The notes under the pieces were generated by a model. It did not search any database and was not told the origin of the DNA. It saw only the letters and a program-made list of their open reading frames with translations. This document shows positions 42,126 through 52,027 of a stretch of DNA of 64,000 nt, one piece after another; within the stretch, counting starts at the first letter, position 1; each line of letters starts with the position of its first letter. Source of the DNA: Curtobacterium sp. MCJR17_055 (GTDB lineage Bacteria; Actinomycetota; Actinomycetes; Actinomycetales; Microbacteriaceae); assembly GCF_003224335.1 (NCBI RefSeq), contig NZ_QKLF01000002.1, positions 248,001 to 312,000 of the forward strand, read 5' to 3'. A program made the translations under genes and the position numbers.

Positions 42126-43523
42126 TCAGCAGAGCGGGACGTTCACCGCGAGACCACCCATCGCGGTCTCCTTGTACTTCGTCGACATGTCGGCACCGGT
42201 CTGCCGCATCGTCTCGACGACCTGGTCGAGCGAGACGTGGTGCACCCCGTCGCCGCGCAGCGCCATCCGGGCGGCGTTCACGGCCTTGTTCGCGGCGATG
42301 GCGTTGCGCTCGATGCAGGGGATCTGCACGAGGCCGCCGATCGGGTCGCACGTCAGCCCGAGGTTGTGCTCCATGGCGATCTCGGCCGCGTTCTCCACCT
42401 GCTCGGGGGTCCCGCCCAGGACCTCGGCGAGCCCGGCCGCCGCCATCGACGCCGCGGAACCGACCTCGCCCTGGCAGCCGACCTCGGCGCCGGAGATGGA
42501 GGCGCGCTCCTTGTAGATCGAGCCGATCGCACCGGCGGTGAGCAGGAACCGCACGACGGCGTCGTCGCGTTCCGCCCGGGACCCGCGTGCGACCGGTCCG
42601 ACGTAGGTCAGGGCGTAGGCGAGCACCGCGGGGATGATCCCGGCGGCACCGTTCGTCGGCGCGGTGACGACGCGGCCGCCCGAGGCGTTCTCCTCGTTGA
42701 CCGCCATCGCCGTGAGGTTCACCCACTCCATCGCGAAGAGCGGGTCGTGGTCCGGGTCGTCACGCGTGAGCTGCTCGTACCAGTCGGCCGCACGACGGCG
42801 GACCTCGAGCCCGCCGGGCAGCGTGCCGGTGCGTCGGACGCTGCGCTCGACGCAGTCCTCCATCACGGCGTGGATGCGCAGGAGCCCGGCACGGACATCG
42901 TCCTCGCTGCGGTGCGCCGTCTCGTTGGCGAGCGCCACACCGCTGACCGGGAGGCCCGTGGTCGCGCAGGCGGACAGCAGCTCGGCTCCGCTGGAGAACG
43001 GGTACGGCACCGCGTCCGTCTCGACCGGGATCGCGGTGCCGGCGACGTCCTCGCCCGGCTCCTCGTCCCCGTCGCGGGCGATGAACCCACCGCCGATCGA
43101 GTAGTACGTCTCGACGGCGGTCTCGGTCCCGGTCGCGTCGAACGTCCGGAGGCGCATCGCGTTCGGATGCCGCGGCAGCATCGTCAGCGGGTGCAGCACG
43201 ACGTCGGCGAGCCGGAACGGCACGACGGTCCCGCTCGCCAGGGTCAGGCGTCCGGTGGACTCGAGGGCGGCGAGCGCGGCCGTCATCACGTCGGGGTCGA
43301 CGTCCTCCGGGCGGTGCCCCATGAGCCCGACCGCGACGGCGCCGAGCGTGCCGTGTCCGTGACCGGTCGAGGCGAGCGAGCCGTAGAGGTCGACGCGGAT
43401 GGACTCGACGGGTCCGTCCGCCGTCCGCGCGGCGAAGTCTGCGGCGGCGCGCATCGGTCCCACGGTGTGGGAGCTCGACGGGCCGACACCGATGCTGAAC
43501 AGCTCGAAGACGGAGACCGGCAC
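42126..43523 (-). CDS. sdaA: L-serine ammonia-lyase (iron-sulfur, single chain)
   Basis: A 465-residue enzyme that deaminates L-serine to pyruvate. The beta domain starts [27 protein letters not shown], the serine-binding SSSHT motif. The alpha domain has the iron-sulfur cysteines in [37 protein letters not shown], and the catalytic tail [10 protein letters not shown], whose terminal Cys occupies the [4Fe-4S] site in the resting enzyme. All hallmark residues are present and the length matches E. coli SdaA. It is a single gene with its own terminator. Confidence 0.96.
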   Translation of the reverse strand: MPVSVFELFSIGVGPSSSHTVGPMRAAADFAARTADGPVESIRVDLYGSLASTGHGHGTLGAVAVGLMGHRPEDVDPDVMTAALAALESTGRLTLASGTVVPFRLADVVLHPLTMLPRHPNAMRLRTFDATGTETAVETYYSIGGGFIARDGDEEPGEDVAGTAIPVETDAVPYPFSSGAELLSACATTGLPVSGVALANETAHRSEDDVRAGLLRIHAVMEDCVERSVRRTGTLPGGLEVRRRAADWYEQLTRDDPDHDPLFAMEWVNLTAMAVNEENASGGRVVTAPTNGAAGIIPAVLAYALTYVGPVARGSRAERDDAVVRFLLTAGAIGSIYKERASISGAEVGCQGEVGSAASMAAAGLAEVLGGTPEQVENAAEIAMEHNLGLTCDPIGGLVQIPCIERNAIAANKAVNAARMALRGDGVHHVSLDQVVETMRQTGADMSTKYKETAMGGLAVNVPLC

Positions 43524-43598
43524 GACGACGAGCCTACGCCGTCCGGACGGGACGGCAGGGCTCCGGAGCCGGGCCCCGTGCGGGCGACCCCGGGGAGG

Positions 43599-43793
43599 TC
43601 AGCGGCGCTTCCCCTCGGTCGGCATCACGATCCAGAGCACCACGTAGGCGATCCAGAGCGGCCCGGGGAACAGGCTCAGCAGGACCCAGAGCACGCGGAC
43701 GGCGGTGCGGGACCAGCCGAAGCGGTCGGCGATGCCGGCGCAGACCCCGGCGAGCAGGCGACCGGAGCGGGGACGGTGGAGTGTGTTCGTCAT
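43599..43793 (-). CDS. PspC-domain membrane protein
   Basis: A 64-residue protein: RLLAGVCAGIADRFGWSRTAVRVLWVLLS, then one helix and the end LWIVMPTEGKRR. This is the minimal phage-shock-protein C domain, a membrane-stress sensor or effector. TAGCGT ends seven bases before the ATG, indicating a leaderless start; the frame is open upstream to 43868 but that part is low-complexity. No other psp genes are adjacent. Confidence 0.9.
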   Translation of the reverse strand: MTNTLHRPRSGRLLAGVCAGIADRFGWSRTAVRVLWVLLSLFPGPLWIAYVVLWIVMPTEGKRR

Positions 43794-43850
43794 GTCCCCG
43801 ACGCTACGGTGTCCCGCTGCACGGCGGCACCCGGGCGGCACCCCGCCCCG

Positions 43851-43870
43851 GGGTGGGGGCAACCCCACCC
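43851..43870 (-). terminator. GNRA-capped terminator of the alcohol dehydrogenase gene
   Basis: Perfect 8-bp arms 43851-43858 and 43863-43870 closed by the stable tetraloop GCAA, located 28 bases after the dehydrogenase stop codon. Confidence 0.65.
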
Positions 43871-43898
43871 GCGCTGTACGGGCCTCCCGGCCGTCGCC

Positions 43899-44837
43899 CT
43901 AGGGGAGCAGGACGATCTTGCCGCGGGTGTGCCGCTCCTCGAGCTGGGCGTAGGCGTCCTGCACCGCGTCGAGCGGGAAGGTCGCGGCGATCGGGACCTC
44001 GATCGACCCGTCGGCGACCATGTTCGCGAGTGCTGACAGGATCTCCGGGTCCGCCGTGTCGGCGCTGCCCGAGGCCTTCGCGCCGACCTCGGCCGCGGCG
44101 TCGAACGCGATGACGGTCTCGATGCGGTCAGCGGGGATCCCGAGCGTGATGCCGAGGTGCACGTACTCCGGGCCGAACGTGTCGATGAGCGCGTCGATGC
44201 CGTTGGTGGCGAGTCCGCGGATCCGGTCCTCGAGGCCGTCGCCGTACGCGACCGGGCGGGCCTTCTTCTCGCGCAGCCACTCGTGGTTCGCCTCGGAGGC
44301 GATCGCGATGACGTCGACGCCCTCGTTGGTGAGCAGCTGCGTGACGAACCCGCCCACGCCCCCGGCGGCACCGGACACGACGACGGTCTCGCCGGGCCGC
44401 GGGTCGACGGCGCGGACGGCCGCCGCGGCGGTGGTGGCGATCACGTCGAGGCCACCGGCGGCCTCCCACGAGAGCAGGCGGGGCTTCGGGACGAGCTGTC
44501 CGGCGGGGACGGAGACGTACTCCGCCTGGCTCGATCGCTCCCACGACCACCCGAGGACCTCGTCGCCCTCCTCGAACCCGTCGACGTCGAGGCCGATCGC
44601 GGCGACGGTGCCGGCGAGGTCGGTGCCCTGCCCGGACGGCAGCCGTTCGGGGTCGTGGTCGTCGACGAGGCCCTGGCGGATCGCGGTCTCGCCGGGGTTG
44701 ACGCCGGCGGCGCGGACCTTCACGAGGACCCGCCCGGGGGCGACCTCGGGGACGGGGACCTCGGCCACGTGCAGGACCGAACGGTCGCCCCACTCGTCGA
44801 AGCGGACGGCGCGCATGGTGTCAGGGAGAGCAGTCAT
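43899..44837 (-). CDS. Zinc-independent MDR alcohol dehydrogenase/quinone oxidoreductase
   Basis: A 312-residue medium-chain reductase. The GroES-like N-terminus is AVRFDEWGDRSVLHVAEVPVP and VLVKVRAAGVNPGETAIRQG. The NADP-binding VVVSGAAGGVGGFVTQLL follows near residue 155, and the C-terminus reads FPLDAVQDAYAQLEERHTRGKIVLLP. The structural and catalytic zinc cysteines are absent, which places it with quinone oxidoreductase-type enzymes. TACCGT lies eight bases before the ATG. It is divergent from the shikimate-dehydrogenase-like gene. Confidence 0.9.
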   Translation of the reverse strand: MTALPDTMRAVRFDEWGDRSVLHVAEVPVPEVAPGRVLVKVRAAGVNPGETAIRQGLVDDHDPERLPSGQGTDLAGTVAAIGLDVDGFEEGDEVLGWSWERSSQAEYVSVPAGQLVPKPRLLSWEAAGGLDVIATTAAAAVRAVDPRPGETVVVSGAAGGVGGFVTQLLTNEGVDVIAIASEANHEWLREKKARPVAYGDGLEDRIRGLATNGIDALIDTFGPEYVHLGITLGIPADRIETVIAFDAAAEVGAKASGSADTADPEILSALANMVADGSIEVPIAATFPLDAVQDAYAQLEERHTRGKIVLLP

Positions 44838-44927
44838 CCCGCGTCACGGTACGCCAGCACGCTGTCCCGCGCCCGGAGCGACACCACGTGGACCGCTCCA
44901 TCGGCGGTGTCGTGGGACACTGACGCC

Positions 44928-45746
44928 ATGCCCATCCTCCACAAGGACATGCAGCTGTGCATCTCGCTCGCCGCCCGTCCGAGCAACATCGGCACCCGCT
45001 TCCACAACTTCCTCTACGACGAGCTCGGCCTCGACTTCGTCTACAAGGCGTTCACCACGACGGACCTGCCCGGCGCCGTCGCGGGGATCCGGGCGCTCGG
45101 CATCCGCGGCTGCTCGGTGTCGATGCCGTTCAAGGAGGACGTGATCCCCCTCGTCGACGAACTCGAGGAGTCTGCCCGCGCGATCCGCTCCGTCAACACG
45201 ATCGTCAACGACGGGGGCGTCCTCACCGCGTCGAACACCGACTACGAGGCCGTCGCGTCGTTGCTCGACTCGCACGGTGTCGACCGCTCCGCACGGGTCC
45301 TGCTGCGCGGCTCGGGCGGGATGGCGAAGGCCGTCACCGCAGCGTTCCGTGGTGCCGGGTTCGAGCGCCTGACCGTCGTCGCCCGCAACGAGGCGACCGG
45401 CAGTGCCCTCGCCGACCAGTACGGCTACGCCTGGGTCGCGGACGAGGACGGTGCCGGCGATGCCGACCTGCTCGTCAACGTCACGCCGCTCGGCATGCGC
45501 GGCGACGACGAGGCGACGCTGTCGTTCACGCCGGAACGCATCACCGCCGCGCACACGGTCTTCGACGTCGTCGCGTTCCCCGCCGAGACCCCGCTCGTCC
45601 GGGCCGGTCGGGAGGCCGGTGCACACGTCATCACGGGCGCCGAGGTCATCGCGCTGCAGGCCGCCCGGCAGTTCGAGCGGTACACGGGCGTGGCGCTGAC
45701 GGCCGACCAGGTCGCCCGCGCGAGCGCGTTCTCGCGGGAGGAGTAG
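44928..45746 (+). CDS. Shikimate dehydrogenase-like protein
   Basis: A 272-residue NADP-dependent enzyme: a substrate domain with RPSNIGTRFHNFLYDELGLDFVYKAF, SVSMPFKEDVIPLVD (catalytic Lys) and ASNTDYEAV (Asn/Asp), and a Rossmann domain with LLRGSGGMAKAVTAAF. This is the shortened SDH-like/YdiB-like group rather than canonical AroE, since the start lacks the GxPxxHSxSP motif and has CISLAARPSN instead. The in vivo substrate is therefore uncertain. GACACT ends six bases before the ATG. The frame is open far upstream, antisense to the dehydrogenase, but that is not coding. Confidence 0.85.
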   Translation: MPILHKDMQLCISLAARPSNIGTRFHNFLYDELGLDFVYKAFTTTDLPGAVAGIRALGIRGCSVSMPFKEDVIPLVDELEESARAIRSVNTIVNDGGVLTASNTDYEAVASLLDSHGVDRSARVLLRGSGGMAKAVTAAFRGAGFERLTVVARNEATGSALADQYGYAWVADEDGAGDADLLVNVTPLGMRGDDEATLSFTPERITAAHTVFDVVAFPAETPLVRAGREAGAHVITGAEVIALQAARQFERYTGVALTADQVARASAFSREE

Positions 45747-45753
45747 CGCGAGG

Positions 45754-45849
45754 CGCCCCCGTCGCCGCGAGACGCCGTCGCCTCGCCGAGACGCCGCCGG
45801 ATCCGGCGGCGTCTCGCGCAGGCCGCGGCGTCGCACGCGGACGGGGGCG
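45754..45849. repeat. Nested palindromic repeat element
   Basis: A 30-bp perfect palindrome (45787-45816, centre GGATCC) lies within outer 10-bp arms 45754-45763 and 45840-45849. It contains GAGACGCC three times counting both strands (45769, 45788, 45808). It lies between convergent genes and could terminate both, but is larger than an ordinary terminator and related to the cluster at 7611-7716. Confidence 0.7.
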
Positions 45850-45867
45850 TCCCGGTGCTCGCCAGCG

Positions 45868-46311
45868 TCAGTGGCTGCGCGCGCGCCCCGCGGCGACCCA
45901 GCCGAGTCGGCGGGCGGTCTCGTGGTTCCGGAACCAGATGCCGGGCTGCGCGATGAAGCCCGGCACGAGCGACCCGGGGCCCTTCACCGGGTTCTCGCGG
46001 ATCGTCACGCGGCAGCCGCGCGGGTGCGGCTCGACGTCGACCTCGACACGCGCTTCACCGACCGGCCAGCCCCGCGCCTGGATCACCATGTGGCGTGGCT
46101 CGTCGTACTCGAGGACGGTCGTCGTGTCGTTGATGACGAACGGCCAGACGCCGAACGAGTGGTGGATCTCCGTGCCGACCGCGGGCCACCCCGGGTCCTC
46201 GCCGCGCATCCGGGACGCGCCGACCACCCACGTCGGGTAGAGCCAGCCGTCGCGGAGGACGTCGAAGACCTCTTCGGGGGTGCAGTGGATGATCCGGACG
46301 TTCTTCGCCAT
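45868..46311 (-). CDS. SRPBCC (START-like) family protein
   Basis: A 147-residue protein with the helix-grip pattern: VFDVLRDGWLYPTWVVGASRMRGEDPGWPAVGTEIHHSFG and a beta-rich middle, ending RGCRVTIRENPVKGPG and HETARRLGWVAAGRARSH. SRPBCC proteins bind hydrophobic ligands. It begins one base after the stop of the FAD oxidoreductase gene, so the two are co-expressed and may act on the same lipid or isoprenoid. The ligand is unknown. Confidence 0.85.
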   Translation of the reverse strand: MAKNVRIIHCTPEEVFDVLRDGWLYPTWVVGASRMRGEDPGWPAVGTEIHHSFGVWPFVINDTTTVLEYDEPRHMVIQARGWPVGEARVEVDVEPHPRGCRVTIRENPVKGPGSLVPGFIAQPGIWFRNHETARRLGWVAAGRARSH

Positions 46312-46312
46312 G

Positions 46313-47758
46313 TCAGCTCCTCGGTGCCAGGTCGACGTCCACCGGCAGCCCGTAGGTGTGCCGGAGGGCGCTCTTCGCCGCGTGCCAGCCTGCCATGCCG
46401 TGCACCCCGGGCCCGGGAGCCGCGGACTGCGAGGCCAGGTACATGCCGCCGCCCATCCGCCACGGGTCGCTCGAGAGCACGGGACGCTTGACCAGCTGCC
46501 AGAAGCTCGCGGCACCGGAGGCGATGTCGCCGCCGGCGTAGTTCGGGTTGTACTGCGCCATGTCCGCCGCGGTCCGGCTGTTCGTCGCCACGATGGTGTC
46601 CCGGAAGCCCGGGGCGAAGCGCTCGATCTGGCGGATGACGGATTCCTGGTGGTCGACGGTCGAGCCGGCCGGGACGTGCGCGTACGCCCAGAAGACGTGA
46701 CCGCCCTCCGGTGCCCGGCCCGGGTCGACGACGGTCGGTTCGGAGCCGAGGACGTACGGGCGATCGGGGTCCTGCCCGCGGGCGACCTGCGCCTCGGCCT
46801 CGGCGATCTCGGCACGCGTGCCGCCGATGTGCACGGTGCCGGCGCGTCGGAGCTCCCGGTTCGTCCACGGCACCGGCTCGGACAGTGCGAAGTCGACCTT
46901 GGCCGCTGCGTTGCCGAACCGGAACCGACGCAGGGCCCCGCGCTTCGGTGTCGGCAACTGGTCCCCGGCGATGGCGAGCATGGTGGGGACGCTCGTGTCG
47001 AAGAACACCGCCTTGGCCGGGGTCAGGTCCCCGAGCGCGTGCACTTCGCGGCCGGTCTCGATCGTGCCGCCGTGCGCGACGAGGTCCGCGGCGAGCGCGT
47101 CGACGATCGCCTGGCTCCCGCCGATGGGCACCGGCCACCCGCGGGCGTGGGCGTAGACGCCGAGCGAGAGTGCCGCGGCGGCCGTGGCGAGCGACGGCAT
47201 GTGCTGGATGGAGTGCGCCGCGACGCCGCTGATCATCGCCGGGGCGACCTCGTCGCGGAAGCGAGCATTCCACGCGCGGGTCCCCTGCTCGAGCGCACGG
47301 AGTCCGAAGCGGGCCACGGTCACCGGGTGTCGTGGCACGTGCAGCAGGGCGTCGGTGGCGAAGTCGGACACCTGGTCGGCGTTCCGCACGAGCGGGGCCA
47401 TGAGCTGCCGGTAGGCGCGGCCGTCGAGGCCCAGGGCGTCGGCGGTCCGGTCGAGGTCCTGGTACGCGATGCCGGCCCGGCCGCCGTCGAGGGGGTGGCC
47501 GAACTGCACCTCGGGCAGGCGGAGCTCGATCCGCTGCTCCATGCCGAAGGCCCGGAAGAACTCGGACTGCAGCGCCATGGGGTGCACGGCCGAGCAGACG
47601 TCGTGCAGGTAGCCCGGGAGGGTCAGTTCCTTCGTCCGGGCACCACCGCCGATGGTGTCGTTCCGCTCGACCACCTCGACGCTGAGCCCGGCGCGGGCGA
47701 GGGTCACCGCCGCGGCCAGCCCGTTCGGTCCGGCTCCGACGACCACCGCATCAACCAT
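46313..47758 (-). CDS. FAD-dependent oxidoreductase of the phytoene desaturase-like family
   Basis: A 481-residue flavoprotein: the dinucleotide motif VVVGAGPNGLAAAVTLARAGLSVEVVERN at the start, GGGARTKELTLPGYLHDVCSAVHPM, and a C-terminal FAD-binding region PGPGVHGMAGWHAAKSAL. It resembles the CrtI-like NAD(P)/FAD oxidoreductases (pyridine nucleotide-disulfide oxidoreductase domain-containing protein 2 type) rather than true carotenoid desaturases, and no carotenoid genes lie here. TAGGCT ends seven bases before the ATG (leaderless). It is co-transcribed with the SRPBCC gene. Confidence 0.88.
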   Translation of the reverse strand: MVDAVVVGAGPNGLAAAVTLARAGLSVEVVERNDTIGGGARTKELTLPGYLHDVCSAVHPMALQSEFFRAFGMEQRIELRLPEVQFGHPLDGGRAGIAYQDLDRTADALGLDGRAYRQLMAPLVRNADQVSDFATDALLHVPRHPVTVARFGLRALEQGTRAWNARFRDEVAPAMISGVAAHSIQHMPSLATAAAALSLGVYAHARGWPVPIGGSQAIVDALAADLVAHGGTIETGREVHALGDLTPAKAVFFDTSVPTMLAIAGDQLPTPKRGALRRFRFGNAAAKVDFALSEPVPWTNRELRRAGTVHIGGTRAEIAEAEAQVARGQDPDRPYVLGSEPTVVDPGRAPEGGHVFWAYAHVPAGSTVDHQESVIRQIERFAPGFRDTIVATNSRTAADMAQYNPNYAGGDIASGAASFWQLVKRPVLSSDPWRMGGGMYLASQSAAPGPGVHGMAGWHAAKSALRHTYGLPVDVDLAPRS

Positions 47759-47805
47759 GCGGGTGAGCCTACGGAGCGGCGGCTGGACGTGGTACCGGCA
47801 CCCGG

Positions 47806-48852
<1,047 letters not shown>

Positions 48853-48855
<3 letters not shown>

Positions 48856-48902
48856 CGGACGGGAGGCGCGGTGCCTGCTGGCACCGCGCCTCCCGTCCGT
48901 CA
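48853..48902. terminator. Bidirectional terminator, type A palindrome (copy 1)
   Basis: Perfect 23-bp arms 48853-48875 and 48880-48902 with loop TGCT, between the convergent DUF4190 and osmoprotectant operons. Its inner 19 bases differ by one base per arm from the terminator at 60499-60542. Confidence 0.85.
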
Positions 48903-48918
48903 TCGCGACCTCGCGACC

Positions 48919-49944
48919 TCAGGGCTCCGTGATGAAGCCCTTCTTCACCATCCACTCGAACGCGACGTCGGCGGGCTCACGTCCCTCGACGTCCACCTGG
49001 CGGTTGAGTTCCTGGAGCACCGCGTCGGTGAGCTCCGGCGAGATCTGGTCGAAGACGCCCTCGAGCTGCGGGTACTCCTCCAGCGTCGAGGTCGACAGCA
49101 CCGGGGCGACGTTGTACGCCGGGAAGAACCCGCGGTCGTCCTCGAGGACGCTCAGCCCGAGGGACTTGATGCGGCCGTCGGTGGTGAAGACCTCGCCGAA
49201 GTTACACGTGCCGCGGTCGGTCGCCGTGTAGACGGTTCCGGTGTCGAGGATGTCGACCGCGTCCTTCGCCACCGCGCTGTCGCCGGAGCCACCGAGATCG
49301 AGGCCGTACTTCTCGAGCATCGGCTTGAAGCCGTCCGCGCGGGAGTTGAACTCGGACTCGACGCAGAACGTGCGCTCGTCGGCGGGCAGCTCCGCGATCT
49401 GCGACAGCTTCGTGATGCCGCCGAGGTCGTCGACCGCTTCCTCCCGCACCGCGAACGCGTAGGTGTTGTTCATCGGCGCCGGGGCGAGCCAGGTGAGGCC
49501 GTTGCCGGCGTCCTCGTCCTTGACCGCCTGCCACTGCTCGGTCTTGTCCGGGATGCCCTCCTTGTGGGCCATGAAGGTCAGCCACGCCGTGCCGGTGTAC
49601 TCGTACGTCATGTCGGCGTCGTGCGAGGTCATGAGCTGCCGGACGGCGACCGACCCGGGCACGTTCGTCTCGTCGGTGACGTCGAAGCCGGCCGCCGAGG
49701 CGGCGAGGACCGCGATCTTCCCGAGGACGAGCTGCTCGGTGAAGTTCTTCGACGTGACCGTGAGCGGGGCGTCCTCGGGCAGGCTGTCGATCCGCTCGAT
49801 CGTGCCCGGCGCCGCCGCCGGGACGAAGGACGCGGCGGGCTGCAGTCCGCAGCCGGCCAGGAGGCTCGTGGTGACGCCCGCCAGGGCGGCGGCGGTCAGC
49901 AGGCGGCGGGGTCGCGGGCTGCGGGTGCGTGCCGTGCGGGTCAT
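48919..49944 (-). CDS. Osmoprotectant (glycine betaine/choline) ABC transporter binding lipoprotein
   Basis: A 341-residue exported protein. An Arg-rich start and hydrophobic core end in the lipobox SLLAGC. The mature protein is an OpuAC/ProX-type binding domain: TVTSKNFTEQLVLGKIAVLAA, YEYTGTAWLTFMAHKEG, LAPAPMNNTYAFAVREE, and a C-terminal region around APVLSTSTLEEYP. Aromatic residues in the pocket usually bind the trimethylammonium group. Its ATG overlaps the permease stop (ATGA). It is the last gene of the four-gene OpuC-like operon. Confidence 0.92.
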   Translation of the reverse strand: MTRTARTRSPRPRRLLTAAALAGVTTSLLAGCGLQPAASFVPAAAPGTIERIDSLPEDAPLTVTSKNFTEQLVLGKIAVLAASAAGFDVTDETNVPGSVAVRQLMTSHDADMTYEYTGTAWLTFMAHKEGIPDKTEQWQAVKDEDAGNGLTWLAPAPMNNTYAFAVREEAVDDLGGITKLSQIAELPADERTFCVESEFNSRADGFKPMLEKYGLDLGGSGDSAVAKDAVDILDTGTVYTATDRGTCNFGEVFTTDGRIKSLGLSVLEDDRGFFPAYNVAPVLSTSTLEEYPQLEGVFDQISPELTDAVLQELNRQVDVEGREPADVAFEWMVKKGFITEP

Positions 49945-50705
49945 CGGAGTCCCTTCGGTCGGGCGAACGTCTCGACGATGCGGCCGAGCCAGTCGATGGA
50001 CAGGGCGAGCAGGGCGATGAGGAGCGCGCCGGAGACGAGCACCTTCGGCAGGAACAGGTTCACGCCCGTGGTGATGAGCAGCCCGAGGCCACCGGCACCG
50101 ATGAACGTCGCGAGGGCGGCCGAGCCGACCAGGAGCACGAGCGCGGTGCGGATGCCGGCGAGCATGACGGGCACGGCGAGCGGCAGTTCGACCTTGAGCA
50201 GGACGGACGCCGCGCTCATGCCCATGCCCCGGCCGGCCTCGACGAGTCGGGCGTCGACGCTCTCGATGCCGATGATCGTGTTCCGCAGCACGGGCAGGAT
50301 CGCGTAGAGGACGAGCGCGACGACGGCGGCCCAGAACGTGAACCCGAGCCAGAAGGCCAGGAGCACGACGAGCCCGACGGCGGGGGCCGCCTGACCGAAG
50401 TTCGCGACCGCCAGGATCGCCCCGCTCGCCTTGCGCAGCGGTCCGCGGGTCAGCGCGACGCCGAGCGGGATGGCGACGACGAGCACGATGACGGTCGACA
50501 CGACGGTCAGCAGGACGTGCTGCCAGGCCAGGTCGAGCAGCCCGGAGGGGTTGAGGGTGCTGCGCTCGGTCGCGGTCAGGTCCGCGTTGGCGAGCCAGAC
50601 CGCGAACGCGGCGAGGACGACGAGGATCACGACCGGCTGGATGACCAGCCCGCGCCAGCTCGTCCGCTCCCCGGTCGCCGGGGACGCGGTGACGACGTCG
50701 CTCAC
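49941..50705 (-). CDS. Osmoprotectant ABC transporter permease (second)
   Basis: A 254-residue permease with about six helices and the coupling loop VEAGRGMGMSAASVLLKVELPLAVPVM, as in OpuBB/OpuBD proteins. The GTG at 50705 overlaps the ATPase stop (GTGA); a longer upstream frame is inside the ATPase gene. It forms the channel with the permease at 52014-52661. Confidence 0.92.
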   Translation of the reverse strand: MSDVVTASPATGERTSWRGLVIQPVVILVVLAAFAVWLANADLTATERSTLNPSGLLDLAWQHVLLTVVSTVIVLVVAIPLGVALTRGPLRKASGAILAVANFGQAAPAVGLVVLLAFWLGFTFWAAVVALVLYAILPVLRNTIIGIESVDARLVEAGRGMGMSAASVLLKVELPLAVPVMLAGIRTALVLLVGSAALATFIGAGGLGLLITTGVNLFLPKVLVSGALLIALLALSIDWLGRIVETFARPKGLR

Positions 50706-52027
50706 CGGTCGTCCCGGCCGTCGGACGGGACGGTGTCCGCGTCGAACGAGTCGTCGGCGGACCCGGCGGGCTCGTCCCCGAGGTCGGCGGCCGCGCTGCT
50801 CGGCATCGCCTGGAGGGGGTTCGTGTTCGTCCCGACCGGGGTGTACGCCTGGTCCTCGGCGGCCGCGGCGCGGGTACGGGTGATCGCGTCCATGACCGTC
50901 TCGACCGTGATGACGCCCTGGAAGGCGTCCCGGCGACCGGTCACGAGCGCGGCCCCGGCGCTCGAGACGAGCATGGTGTCGAGCGCGTCGTTCAGGGTGG
51001 ACGCCTCGGAGACGACGGGCAGGTCCGCCTCGATGCCCTCCGGGATCCGGTCGAGGCGCTCGAGCTGGCGGCGCGACGGCCACCCGATCGGCCGCTGCCG
51101 CCGGTCGACGACCACGGCGTGCCCGTGGCCGCCTGCCTCGCGCATGCGCTGCAGGACGGCCTCGGCCTGCTCGCCCGGCGAGCACGTCACGGCGTCGGCC
51201 AGCCCGACCTCGCGGACACGGGTGAGCGTGAGCTGCTTCAGACCGGCACCCGACCCGATGAAGTTCTCCACGAACTCGTTCGCGGGCTCGGCGAGGATGC
51301 GCTCCGGGGAGTCGTACTGCACGATGTGCGCGCCCTCGGAGAACACGACGATCCAGTCGCCGAGCTTCACGGCCTCGTCGAAGTCGTGCGTGACGATGAC
51401 GATCGTCTTGTGCAGCTCGGCCTGGATGCGGATGAGCTCGTCCTGCAGGCGCTGCCGGGTGATCGGGTCGACGGCGCCGAAGGGCTCGTCCATGAGCAGG
51501 ACGGGCGGGTCCGCGGCGAGCGCGCGGGCGACGCCGACGCGCTGCTGCTGACCGCCGGAGAGCTCCCGCGGGTAGCGGTCGCGGTATGTGTCCGGGTCGA
51601 GCGAGACGAGGTCGAGGAGCTCGTCGACGCGAGCGGCGATCTTCTCCTTCGACCAGCCGAGCATCTTCGGCACGACGGCGATGTTCGCCGCGACCGTCAT
51701 GTGCGGGAACAGCCCGCCGGCCTGGATGACGTAGCCCATCCGGCGGCGCAACTCGTCGCCGTCGATCTTCGTCACGTCGTCGTCGCCGACGACGATGCGG
51801 CCCTCGGTCGGCTCGATGAGGCGGTTGATCATCTTCAGCGTGGTGGTCTTGCCGCAGCCGGAGGGGCCGACGAGCATGACGATCTTGCCGGCCGGGATCT
51901 CGAGCGTGATGCCGTCGACCGCGGGCTTCGCCTGGCCCGGGTACCGCTTCGTGACCTGGTCGAGCAGGATGCTCCGGCCGGTGACGTCGGTGTCGGGCGC
52001 GGTGGTCGGGGAGTCAGTGCTGGACAC
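50702..52027 (-). CDS. Osmoprotectant ABC transporter ATPase with CBS domains
   Basis: A 441-residue ATPase: Walker A GPSGCGKTTTLKM, the Q-loop near VIQAGGLFPHMTV, signature ELSGGQQQRVGVARAL, Walker B VLLMDEPFGAVD and the switch His in VIVTHDFDEA. Two CBS-like units follow (about 275-385), the module that senses ionic strength in OpuA, and then an acidic tail. The GTG start has GAGAGG upstream and overlaps the first permease gene by 14 bases. It energises uptake of glycine betaine-type solutes. Confidence 0.94.
   Translation of the reverse strand: MSSTDSPTTAPDTDVTGRSILLDQVTKRYPGQAKPAVDGITLEIPAGKIVMLVGPSGCGKTTTLKMINRLIEPTEGRIVVGDDDVTKIDGDELRRRMGYVIQAGGLFPHMTVAANIAVVPKMLGWSKEKIAARVDELLDLVSLDPDTYRDRYPRELSGGQQQRVGVARALAADPPVLLMDEPFGAVDPITRQRLQDELIRIQAELHKTIVIVTHDFDEAVKLGDWIVVFSEGAHIVQYDSPERILAEPANEFVENFIGSGAGLKQLTLTRVREVGLADAVTCSPGEQAEAVLQRMREAGGHGHAVVVDRRQRPIGWPSRRQLERLDRIPEGIEADLPVVSEASTLNDALDTMLVSSAGAALVTGRRDAFQGVITVETVMDAITRTRAAAAEDQAYTPVGTNTNPLQAMPSSAAADLGDEPAGSADDSFDADTVPSDGRDDR

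Noticed and set aside
46313-47758. Carotenoid biosynthesis desaturase
   Set aside because: The FAD motif is shared, but phytoene synthase, cyclase and elongase genes are absent and the neighbour is an SRPBCC protein.
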